Assembly: GCA_011800805.1 (NCBI GenBank)
Contig: MPNW01000106.1
Span: forward strand, 153,712-217,711
DNA length: 64,000 nt
Origin: Hirudo medicinalis
Lineage: Eukaryota > Annelida > Clitellata > Hirudinida > Hirudinidae
Direction of reading: 5' to 3'
Part shown: piece by piece, positions 34,301 to 45,824 of the stretch
How positions within the stretch are numbered: the first letter of the stretch is position 1
Layout of the letters: the number at the start of each line of letters is the position of its first letter
Translations under genes and position numbers: made by a program
The notes under the pieces: generated by a model
The model's input: the letters and a program-made list of their open reading frames with translations, nothing else
Told to the model about the DNA's origin: nothing
The model's database searches: none

Positions 34301-37246
34301 GGTTAAGACTTTTTTGTAACCCTGTGTTCCTGAGTATTATAAATCAATGAACTTTTCAAAAGTAATGAAAAAGACATTAATTTGATTTAGTTTTTGAAAG
34401 AGGTCATCCCAAAACGAAAATTCGATTTTACCATAATAAGCATATACGTAAAAAAATCAAAATGTTTTAGAACCATAATTTTCATTTCTAATGATGTAAT
34501 TAGCTAGTACTCATGTTGTTTTTGAAGCATCCTGCTGTGTTTTCCAGTGATTGTTTTCTAATGCAACAATTGCTCTTTTTCTATGTTTGAAATTATGCAA
34601 GATTCTTTGTTCAAATCTTCATGTTTGTTTCAGTCGTAGAAGCATTCATCCCAGGAGACAATAAGATTCAAAATGATACTTGGTGATCCTTCAGAAAAGC
34701 AATTAGCATTGCTCAATCAGGAAGCTTATATATTCTAAGACAATAAATGCTCCAGAAAATTCTAGAGACTTTTACCAAGCTCCAGAAAGTTCCAGAAGAT
34801 TTAAGAAAGCTCTAGAAGGCTTCAGAAAGTCATAGTGTTACTACATGCAGGTTGCCTCTGGCAGTAATGGCAACAGTCATAATGTGTTGTGTTCACAATG
34901 CAGCAGGTAGGGGTGCTATGTGGATGGTAAGCCATTAAAAAGTGCCTTCACATCCTATTTGGATACATAAGGCACTCAAAAGATCAGTTAAAATAAAAAA
35001 CAAACAAAAACTTGCAAACACTACTTATGATTTCAGAAATTTCCTGTTGGTTGATTTAATAAAACAGAATTAAACCCCTTTTCAAGATCTTTTGAGCAAA
35101 AGCTCATCCATTTTAGTTATATGAAATCAACTATTTTACAAAAAGTCATAACCTTAATATTCATGCATTATATAATTTAAATATCATAGAGGTCAAAAAA
35201 TAATTTGAATTTAATGTTGCAGTTTGTAATTTCTTGCCTTAAGTACCTTGAATCAAATTGTTTATTGCTATAACTTTTAAGATTCATTCACATTAAACAA
35301 TCTTTACCATTAGAGGTTGTGCTTTCACTTGATATCTTAAAACTATTACACAAGAAATATTTTATTAAAGTTTCACTTTTTTGAAAAAAGACTTCTTCTT
35401 GTGATTTCTTCCACCTGAACTGGTTCCATTTGAAAAATTCTGAGAGCTGTCCATTTCATTTTTAATATCTACAATTGACATTGCTTGAAATGTGTATGTC
35501 GTCATCATCAACACCATTGCCAAAATCACGAGACATTAGAATAAATCTCACTACAACAAACAACATCTCAATTTAAAATTCAAATGATGAAATCTTAACT
35601 GGATATATTGGCACCAGAAATTTGTAATGCTTCATAAATGTGTAAATAATGTCTAATTACATACATTCACAGCACCCTAATAAATACTTTTATAATATCA
35701 TCAATGACCACAAAATAACCTGGAGTTATGGGAGGTGATGAGTAACCATTGGAATTTCTCCCATTTGTTATATGAACACCTGTATACTGTCTGGAAATTA
35801 AATATAATTAAATTCATTAGAATACCTTAAATTAACATTTTAATTAAATCAGACACCACTCCTAACAACTTAAAATATTAAACTAGGTCCTCTTTACCTC
35901 ACATCGTCAAAATGACTGTCCTAAATCAATATAATCAAAAAGATATAATAAACAGAAGAAATAATCAGGATTAGCAACGTTTAATTAAGTGTTAAATGGG
36001 TCCAAAACATGGCTTACCTTATTTGAATCTTTTCAAGTTTGGACTGAGCCTGCAAGAGGGCTTCAATCTTAGATGGACTGGGAACAAAACCAACTGAGCA
36101 TCCCTCCTTAACCAATCGTCCAATCCACCAATCATTGTTGAATTTCTGCAACATTTCGACATTATGATTCAAACAGAATTCTAAATAAACTGAAATCCTG
36201 ATCTAATTGAAGCATGCTCACTAGCAAATATCCCAATAATAATAATAAGTATATATTCACATCTGTAGTGCCACAAGCATGAGAGGCACTTAGAAGATTT
36301 ACATAGTGTGGTGGCTTTGTGGTGGTGCCTTTCATTGATTTATTAATTCACAGAATGTTATCAATTCCTTACTTTATTGAGAACCTTTATATTGATGTAG
36401 TATAGAAAGCACATAACATATTTTAATTTTCTAGCATAGAGTGAAACCACTAAATGTTCTCCAACAGCTAAATCCCAATTTATATGAAAATAATATTTCA
36501 TAAAATTTGACAATTTAAAACATATATAGGAAATCAAAAATAAAATAAATCTCACCTCTTTTATGTGAATGAAATCCTTGACTTGAAATGAAACAACATA
36601 ATTTTGGACTGGTGGATTGTCATCTGGTGACGTTAAATAAGCCACATTTGTTCTGATTGCAAATGCAATTGGCTTGTCCTGCAAACAATTGCATCAAATC
36701 AAATTTTAAAATTAAATCAATATTAAACAAAATACATTTTATTTATATTAATTGAAGAGAACACTGGTGATTCAAAGTAAAACAAATCTTTTAAACTGCT
36801 ATAAATGAATATATACTAAAAAATTTAATGCACAATTTATTGTTCAAAATTGCCAGAGAGACAACGAATTTCCTCGCTGCGATGCTTACGTTGATATTAT
36901 TGTTCTCCAATACACTTTTCGTAATACTGTCATAAGCTCACATAATTTATTATTACCTGAGCATCATCTAAGACAGCCAAGGCATGGACATGTTTTTGTT
37001 CCTCTCCGAGTCCTATGGAGGTAACGTCCTCGTCGTCAAAAGAAAGCTCTGACGTTGAAAAATATCTACATTCCGAGTCTTCAGAGTTCTAAAGTAAAAT
37101 CACAATAACATAATAGCTATTGCTGATTAGCTGGCCCTATGTGAAAATAAATTTAATAAACTAACATCTTGCTCATTATTATCGAAATGATCAGAACTGT
37201 CCGAGTAACAGCTTCCCTCATCGGAGCCTCTGCATTCACTTTCCAT
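31376..37246 (-). CDS. CACNB: Voltage-gated calcium channel beta subunit
   Basis: Cytosolic MAGUK-like subunit that binds the pore subunit and controls surface level and gating. Exons in transcript order: 37166-37246, 36957-37088, 36556-36678, 36018-36145, a possible 18-base exon 35898-35915, 35720-35790, 35377-35468, 34045-34183, 33755-33873, 33279-33430, 32959-33054, 31376-32863. The SH3 domain reads [22 protein letters not shown] and [14 protein letters not shown] Ser/Gly linker ends KKKSFFKK. The guanylate-kinase domain reads [44 protein letters not shown] and [15 protein letters not shown]. The final exon adds about 460 residues after that domain, much longer than usual. The junction 35377|34183 does not keep phase with the obvious sites; a donor GTGGAAG after TTCAG would, but it drops the KKK segment. 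All other joins are in frame. Confidence 0.92.
34749..34830. repeat. Cluster of GAAnnTTC-like units in a CACNB intron
   Basis: CTCCAGAAAGTTCCAGAAG and two or three degenerate neighbours (CAGAAAATTCTAGAG; GAAAGCTCTAGAAGGCTTC) occur in a row. They fit the alternating GAA/TTC pattern of heat shock elements, but could be only a decayed tandem repeat. Confidence 0.4.
34845..34985 (-). repeat. Dispersed repeat family, copy 3
   Basis: The minus strand carries the family core (complement of GGCAACAGTCATAATGTGT) and the AAGTGCC segment. It lies in a CACNB intron. Confidence 0.55.
36235..36330 (+). repeat. Dispersed repeat family, copy 4 (5' part)
   Basis: A short (AAT)n tract is followed by GTAGTGCCACAAGCATGAG, GGCACTTAGAAG and GGCTTTGTGGTGGTGCC. 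This matches the first half of the copy at 23850. It lies in a CACNB intron. Confidence 0.55.
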
Positions 37247-37578
37247 GCATTTATTTCGTAAGGAACTGGCAGCTCACGCAGAACGTAATCCTTAAACGTC
37301 CATTCGATCGAAATTGTTTTTGTAAATAAGCAACATTTACTTTAAGACATTTAAGAGTTTATGCAACATTTTGTAATTAGTTCTAATTTATGCATTAAAA
37401 CTGTCAACTTTAAAGCATGAACATACAAAAATAACTTTTTAATTAATAAAAAAATATTTATTGAATATGTTTTTTATATGGCGTTCCCAATAAATTTTAA
37501 TTTAATATAAAACTTTTTTTATGATACCAATCCTTAGTCTGTAAATAGGTTTTTGTCAATTACTGCTCATTTATCGCC
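37247..37578. promoter_or_regulatory. Bidirectional promoter region, CACNB and C1D
   Basis: Only 332 bases separate the two divergent start codons, so both promoters must share this interval. No TATA box can be assigned with confidence in such AT-rich DNA. Confidence 0.5.
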
Positions 37579-37986
37579 ATGGATTATATTGTTGCACCCG
37601 AGGATGAATTGTCCTGTTTCAAAAATTTGGAAAAAAGCCTCAGAGAAACTGAGAAACTCTTTGATCAAGTCAATAACATTAGCCCTGAGGATATAAGTGA
37701 AATCGCTACTCCATTGGATAAGGCCAGACTTGATATTGCCTCCAGCCAGGCTGTTCATTCTCTTTTCAAGATATATTTAAAAATTACCGGCGCCGACAGC
37801 CTGGTCGAATGCATGGACAGAGTAAAAGAACTTGAAAGATACACTTCCCAAGCGAATGAAATACGTGACCGCAAACTTGCCCCGAAACTGGATATCGAAG
37901 CCTCAAACAGATTCATTGGACATTCTCTCAAAAATAAAGAGATCCTCAAGAAAAATAAAAAGGGCGAGGACCATAAGAAGCATTGA
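37579..37986 (+). CDS. C1D: C1D / Rrp47 nuclear exosome cofactor
   Basis: A single-exon frame of 135 codons, the usual length for C1D. C1D (yeast Rrp47/Lrp1) is a nuclear, RNA- and DNA-binding cofactor that works with Rrp6 in exosome processing of rRNA and snoRNA. The Sas10/Utp3/C1D domain fills residues 20-95, with the typical LDKARLDIASSQAVHSLFKI helix, YLKITGAD and VKELERYTSQANEI. The C-terminus is a basic tail (LKKNKKGEDHKKH), as expected for the nucleic-acid-binding end. The start is the only ATG before the domain. Confidence 0.9.
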   Translation: MDYIVAPEDELSCFKNLEKSLRETEKLFDQVNNISPEDISEIATPLDKARLDIASSQAVHSLFKIYLKITGADSLVECMDRVKELERYTSQANEIRDRKLAPKLDIEASNRFIGHSLKNKEILKKNKKGEDHKKH

Positions 37987-38410
37987 TGCTTCTTAGTAGC
38001 GCGGCTCTCACATATTTTATTTTCTAAAATGAGTGTGCTCATTATTGTTGTTAATAAATATCACTGAATGAATTCGTTGGTATTCTGTACGTCGATATCT
38101 AGTATTTCTTATTTCTTAATGGGCTTTACCAGGTTCCAGAGTGATTGTAATAATCAATCATAATGCTCCTTGTTGGAAAATTTGAAATTTTTTCCAGAAT
38201 ACAATTTACATTATAATATTCAATCAATAAGGAATTCAACTAAAGATGGAACAAAATTTATTGAATTCCTGTTAGGAAGTAGGGTCAACATATCCAAACA
38301 AAATTAGAACCAATCAAAAGGTAAAGTATTTCCAATGCACAACCAGGATCTAATATCTTGTAAACAGTAGTCAAAAAACAAAAGAAATTTGAGTAATTCA
38401 TGTTCGTGAG

Positions 38411-40680
38411 TTACAGGATAATTTGGTTTTTGTAGCTATGTGCAAGTTCCTTATCAGGCAAGACAATGGAATTGAGGACAACAATTTCTGCAGGGACCTG
38501 GACACTCGAACCTTGAAAACAAAGGGAAATACAATTTAAACCAAAATGGAAATGAAGAAAGTTGTAACTGACCAATAACTGTTATTGAAGGCGTCAGTCT
38601 GCCATCCTCCTTGAACATGTGCCAGGTTTCCAGTTTTGTGAAGGGTTTGTTGGGGTTGGGATCCATGGGTGTCCCCTCAATTCTGGACCACTCTCCAATG
38701 ACACTCTTCCACCCAATTATGCTGTTTAGCACACAGCAGTGATCCTGGTAATCAATATTTAGGATTATTACATCAATGCTCCCAGATAACATATTGACTT
38801 TTCTAACACAGTAATAAAAATTTTTATTTATGGCATGAGCAGGTTAAAAAGCTTTCTCTTAATGCTCAACATTTAATGAACTGATGTTGGCTTAATTCTG
38901 ACCTTCAAAATGACCTCATCCAGAACAATCGATTCTCTAACTCTAACCCCAGCACCAACAACTGCTCCTTTGCTGATTGTCACGTTAGGTCCAAGCTAAA
39001 ACAATGGATGAAAGTTGGAAGATGTTAGCAGACAGAAGCATTTGAACCAACCACAGCTGTTGGATGTACAGTGGCTCCAGGGTCTATGAAAACATTTCCA
39101 ATAATTTGAGGCCCATTCTTAGAATTCTGTGCCAGTCTCTCAGAGTGGTTAGTTGCATAAATCTCCAGATAATGCCTATTTGCATACACGGTCGAGCTAA
39201 ATTGGAAGCCAAAAATTGGAAAAACATGAAATCCATCAATCTCAATAAGATTGGAAACTCACCCTGGTGATTTGATCTGACTCCAGAATTTAGAAGTTTG
39301 ATAAACATAGAACTTACCTAAGGATATAAATCAATATTGATAAAACACTGCCTAAATTTATAAATGTAATAACTTTGTGCTGGCCTTTTTAAATAAATGT
39401 TTGTCTTTGAAAGAAATTGGTTTAGAAGGGGAAACTACTTTTTAGGAAGATTTAAGGCAAAACTTATTTGAACAATTGTGTTACAAAAGCAACTGGATAA
39501 AATGATTTCAATAATAAAACCAACCAGTCTGAGGCAATCTCCTGCTAAAGATATCTTGTTCTAGTCTGATGACAGAGTTATTTATTCTGAATCCTTCCTC
39601 TAAGTCAAACCTTGTGGCCAAAATATTACTCATTAATTTAATATTATAACAAAATACTTTTTTTTTACTCACTTCACTTCTTCATTTTTTTCTTTGAAGA
39701 TTATGCTTATATGATCAAATATGGCTGGAGAAAACAAGTAGATGCCACAGCTTATGAGATGGCTGACAAATGTTTCAGGTTTCTCCACATAATGAAGAAT
39801 CTTAATAAGCAATACAATCATTTGAGACACCTTAATTGACTAGGTAATTACAATCATACCTGGTGATCAGCATTCTCAACAATGCACCCATAGCTGCGAG
39901 ACTGTTGTCTAGTAGCCTGAAAAGTGTTTTTTAACCTTTAGAACCAGCTTTTAATTCATTCAAACATTGATAAAATATTTTAAAAATTACTTATCTACCT
40001 GTACATAAAGCCAAGCATTATTTTGACTCACTTTAGTTGCTAGGATTGTAAAATGACCACCATCATGACATTTTTTCTTGTGAAAATCTAGCATTTCAAC
40101 TAAAGGAAATTCTCCACATACATCAGCATTCATTACAAACAGATATTCTGGGCTCCCTTTCAAAATTTGATCCCGGAAATGGAAAAGTCCTCCAGCAGTT
40201 CCCAATGCATCAAATTCTTGCAAATATCTTAAATGTTTAATGAATTCTTTTGAAAGCAAAGCAAATAGTTATTACAAGCTATCAAATACCTAACAACAAT
40301 CTTGAACTGCTGTTGCATAGAAGTAATAAACTCAGTGAGATGTTTACTGGGTTGATAACTTCCAATTAAAATAATCTCTTTCATGTTTTGTATCTTGAAA
40401 AAGCAACTAATATTCATTAGAATATAAAAACAGATATTATAATGGAAATTTCAGTGTTATTATTTACCTTGCTGGTTGCCTCAATGTGATGGAAAATCAT
40501 GGGATATCCAGCTAGAGGGAACAGGGGCTTGGGCAGGTCCAGCGATAACGGCCGAAACCTAGTGCCTAAGGAAAGTGTTGGTTGAAAGATAAATTACAAG
40601 AAATAATGTTGCATGTCATTAAATCTCCACTTAGTTTTACCTTTGGAAGGCCCACCAATGAGAATAACAGTTTTTAACAT
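38411..40680 (-). CDS. GMPPA: GDP-mannose pyrophosphorylase alpha (GMPPA), 12 exons
   Basis: GMPPA is the regulatory, GDP-mannose-sensing partner of the catalytic GMPPB in the cytosol. Exons in transcript order: 40641-40680, 40468-40565, 40290-40393, 40032-40227, 39860-39916, 39673-39800, 39525-39610, 39263-39317, 39052-39196, 38903-38995, 38573-38744, 38411-38511. They total 424 codons plus stop, in frame. The nucleotidyltransferase domain starts [19 protein letters not shown] and has [14 protein letters not shown] and [15 protein letters not shown]. The left-handed beta-helix follows ([35 protein letters not shown]), and the C-terminus ends YKNQIIL. The start at 40680 is by homology; the frame is open up to ATG 40752. 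Confidence 0.93.
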
Positions 40681-40752
40681 TGCAGAACAGCTAGAATTAT
40701 TTTGTGAATTCTGAAAATCGGTCAGCGATATATCAACACCTTTAAATGACAT

Positions 40753-42900
40753 TTTATACATAGGCGAAACAATAATTGATTGTCGAGCTGTCAGCGGTGG
40801 CGAAGCTAAGAAAAGGTAAGCAAATAGGTACGTGGCCAAACAAGCTAAGCAGATTATAATTTTTTATTAAATTGGAACATACATGGAAAATACACATACA
40901 ATTTGCGACTTTTATTCATTAATTTAAACTGTTTAGTAATCAGAATAAATCAAAGAACATTTAACGATCAATTTTTTGTGGCTCTCAGATGCATAAGTAA
41001 AGAATTGCCGAAATAAGTGGATATTCTTTTCAGTAGTCTTTTAGAACGAAGAAGTCGACTTTTTGTTAGCTTTAAAATTTTAAACATAAAAGCCCAGATG
41101 TTGGTCTGCACTTAGTGTTAGTTATAAAGTCAATATTTAGCAATTTCGAAAAGGTCGTCGAATTCGTTATAATTTTTTTCTGGAGTCTATCAAATGCTCG
41201 AATCAATGATTGAATTGAAAGTTATATCGACTAGCATGTTTCAAGACTTATTTATTAAATTGTTATATCATTTCTTCAACAATTGCATTAATTTGATCAA
41301 CTATTGATGCACGATAAATTTATCAATTTATTTAATTTATTATCAATTTAATGGCAATTGGGCCATTAAATTATTTTTTACATTATTAATTTTTCAAACT
41401 GACTTTAAATGCATGTTGTTTACGATAATTTTTTTTTAGCCATTGCAAATTCAAAAGTAGGATAGTCGTCCGGAATTAACATAAGACCGTGATATTGGGA
41501 GTGGTTATAACGCAGACATTAGTCTACTTAAACCACCATAAATTAATGTTATGTTGTGTTATTAATCAAAGCAAAAGTAATAGTTCGAACTCGATATGCA
41601 ATCATAAGCTCAGGCCTAGCCACGGGGTACGTAGCCCTGTCACTTCCCCCCCCCCCGATATTTTTCTAAATCCGTATAATTCATAAATAATTTATTGGTC
41701 ATAATACAGCACTAGTAAATTTCTAGTAAGGCTTTCGACATCAACATTTATTACATATTGTAAGTTTCGATAACTAAATTAAAAGTGTCCTTCAACTGAT
41801 TTTAAAATCCTACGCTGCTGATTATAGGTCATTACCATTTTGCTGCATCAAAGTTCCTTTTTTTTCCTAAATGTGAAATTAAAATTGAGATGGTATAAAT
41901 TTAGGGTCAGCGCCCCTGATGTTCCTAATGCTAGTGCTACAGATCTAAATTTATGAAACTGGCAAAAAATTAGTCGAAGACTTTTTAATGTTTTTAATTA
42001 TTTAAATGTTGAGCATAAAAAAAACCTAAAAACAACTGTAATCACATCCCTGCTTACATTTCGTAATAATACATTAATGTGAATTTCATAAATTTGTTAA
42101 ATATGCATTTTATAAACAATTACAAGAAAAACCATGCCCCTGAATTGAACTCACGAGATTTTCTAACAAATGTTCACCGCATGTGTAAGAGCAGTTTCTT
42201 AAAATCAAATGGCATATGCAACAGTTATTTAAGTATTCCTAACCAAAAGATCACATAACATTACATAAATGGTCAATATAGTAAATGATTCTTCTAAAAG
42301 CACGTGCCAATTAATATGCCAACAATTTAATTGAACTAATAAAACCAATTTAATGAAAGAAATGAAAGTGCACTTATCAAAAAATATTTAAAAATTAAAC
42401 GCAAGTAACTTAATCCGACCAAAATGAAAATCAACATTGGAAATCAGTGCAAATTAACATTAATTGTTAATAAAATTTAAATAATAAAACTATATATATT
42501 ACATTAATTTTCTAAGATAATTTGTATTGATTTAATTTAAAATTTAATTTTATTGTCTTTCGCTCAACCCTTGAGAAGGTTCTTGGCTTCATCCTGTCAA
42601 AATTTTTCAGTCTACGGCGAACTCGTGAGCGGCTGTTTTTTCTAGAAATTTGGTTAGTATGTGAATAATTCGAAACTTTAATAAACTTGTTATGCTTTTC
42701 GCTGAATATTGCGCCGATGTTTCTTCTCTGACACTTAACAGCGATCACGTTACGGTTACTCCCGCCAGTGCGCATATAACTCTCGATGCGAGGATGTTAG
42801 AGCCACTTTAGACCTCAAATTAATCGCTTATCTATGGACTTTTTCGCCATTATTTGATTTTTGCTTTACCTATTAAGCTTCTTCGTCGAATACTTGAATC
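40753..42900. other. Intergenic, GMPPA to Ran
   Basis: No supported gene. A run of 11 C at 41646-41656 and a GC-richer patch around 41605-41660 stand out. A basic ORF on the minus strand (42512-42775) has no recognisable domain. Confidence 0.5.
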
Positions 42901-43875
<975 letters not shown>

Positions 43876-44157
43876 GCTACTCACCGCCAAAGTCCGTTGA
43901 TAGAGACTTGTAGTAGATTTCAGTAACAAATTCATCTCATTAAACAACCTAGGATGTTTCAAGTTCACTGACCTACACAACCATTGTTGCTTTTGTAATA
44001 AAGTTATTGCTGTTGAAGTTATGCTTTTGCCCCACCCGGGCTTTTGTTGTAAAAGCAAAGTTGTATTCCCTAAAAATCATGTAAATGCATAGACCCTCCA
44101 GATAATACCAAAAAAGCTTTTGGAACAATTTATTGATGGTAACTGTTGGAATTAATT

Positions 44158-44794
44158 TCAAAGAGTCATTGAAGCCCAGGCAGCTATAAACATCATGCCT
44201 CCAACTGGCGTTATCTTCTTTACTGTGCGGTTATCAGTCAGTGCAAACCAGTAACAGCTACCCGAAAAGAGCAGCATTCCACCGATCAAGAGACATCCAA
44301 CCTGATTATTGGAAAAGATGTGTTGAATGTAATAACACATTATTTGGCTTTCTATATGTGTATAAGATACATACAAGCTTGGGTCGATTTGTGAGAGGAG
44401 TAGCCAATAGAGCCACAGAATGGATCAGGTGGTATTTACTACCAGTTTCAAAAGCCTGCAAATAAATGTTTATCGCAATTGATAGCAAAATTTCATTAAA
44501 TTAACCTTACAAGTTTTCGTTCTTCAGATATAAATTCTTTCTGTTTAAGCGCTGTAGAGTGAAAGGTTGTAAAGACAGGTATTGTTTAATAGAATTATTG
44601 CTCATAAACTCACAGTGAGCTCCATAAGCCCCAAGAATAACGGCGATCGCCCCAGATATCCCTGCAATACGCACAAGCCCTCCACGATAATTCCCGGTGT
44701 TCCTGCTAATTTCCTTTTGCACTTGTAAAACAACATTCCTCTTCGGCGGCATGTTTTTATAAAACCAGTTCGATAATTTATAAATTTGATCCAT
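44158..44794 (-). CDS. TMEM256: TMEM256/DUF423 small membrane protein, 4 exons
   Basis: Exons in transcript order: 44614-44794, 44511-44551, 44375-44455 and 44158-44301. They join in phase to 148 codons plus stop. Four hydrophobic segments are visible: IAGISGAIAVILGAYGAH, YHLIHSVALLAT, VGCLLIGGMLLFSGSCYWFA, and PVGGMMFIAAWASMTL at the end. Order and spacing match TMEM256 (DUF423), whose biochemical role is unknown to me. The N-terminus is extended by about 40 residues beyond the first membrane segment and is basic, possibly a mitochondrial targeting sequence. The gene is convergent with Ran, the two stops being about 280 bases apart. Confidence 0.88.
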
Positions 44795-45824
44795 GATTTT
44801 TACTGTCGCAATCTAACGTTTTACTAAGACTAAGTGTTTTCTATGTATAAAAGCGAATTGAGTTTAAAATGTGATCCACAAGCTTCCATAGCATAGCTCA
44901 TAGGATAAAAAATATTTTATTTAAATTATAAATTAATTTAAGGATAATTAATTGTTATTTAATTTAATTATTATTATTTATTTAATTTAATTATGTTTAG
45001 AATTTGTAATCATCAGTTGAACTGATGTGTGAGACAGTAGTGGTAATAAAAGATGTAAACAGCAAATCTGAAAGAAAATAAATAAAAAGAAATATATATC
45101 CCATCATTCTTGTCGCCTCATTGATCAATAATGCAGTAATGCAGACATTTTTAAATTGATGCTCGAATATTGCTTACGTTATTGCTTGAATCAAACAGTA
45201 TTCATTTATTATCAGGGATTTATTGGCTCCAAAAAATTTTGACCACATCAGCTTTAACGCCAAGGGTGTGTGTGAATTTATTTCAAAGCAACCATCAAAT
45301 CCCGACTTGTAAATGTTTACAATCCGTGAAGACGTTCTTAAGAAATAACCTGCTATTGGTTAATGCCCCCACGAATTTCTCTTAAAATTTCAGGTATTTA
45401 TTATTTTGGTTTTCAATTTAAAGCTTCACTTGGTTAGGTAAAGTTTTAATATCCATATCTTCAGGTTTCGATTCAAACATAGAGTAAAAGAGCCAACTAT
45501 CCGTTTGTCATAGACAGAGGAGCAACAAAATGCGAACGATCCCTCAATCAATATTCACTAGTGGATGCCAAGCTTGATATATAAGTGTATTTTTTAAATT
45601 TGAAACCAAATAATATACAATTCTTCGACGAATTTAAACTTTGCGTTGATTGTAAAACCGAATACTAGAACAAGTCAATCTATAATTGTAATTAAAATAA
45701 CTTAAGTTTGAGCACCATTCTGTTGAAACATTTTTCATACTAAATGATTAGAATGATGATGTATATGTTTAATCGCACAACCCATTGCTATGGTCAATGG
45801 TCTATTATGTGGTCATAGTTGTGG
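44795..45824. other. Intergenic, TMEM256 to SLC13
   Basis: No supported gene. AT-rich, with T/A-only stretches at 44900-45000. Confidence 0.5.

Noticed and set aside
41605..41925. Possible hAT-like element between CAGGCCTAGCC and AGCGCCCCTG
   Set aside because: The ends match over only a few bases and no target duplication is visible.
42512..42775. Basic 87-codon minus-strand ORF upstream of Ran
   Set aside because: Lys/Arg/Asn-rich with no domain, and 125 bases from the Ran start. AT-rich DNA gives such frames by chance.
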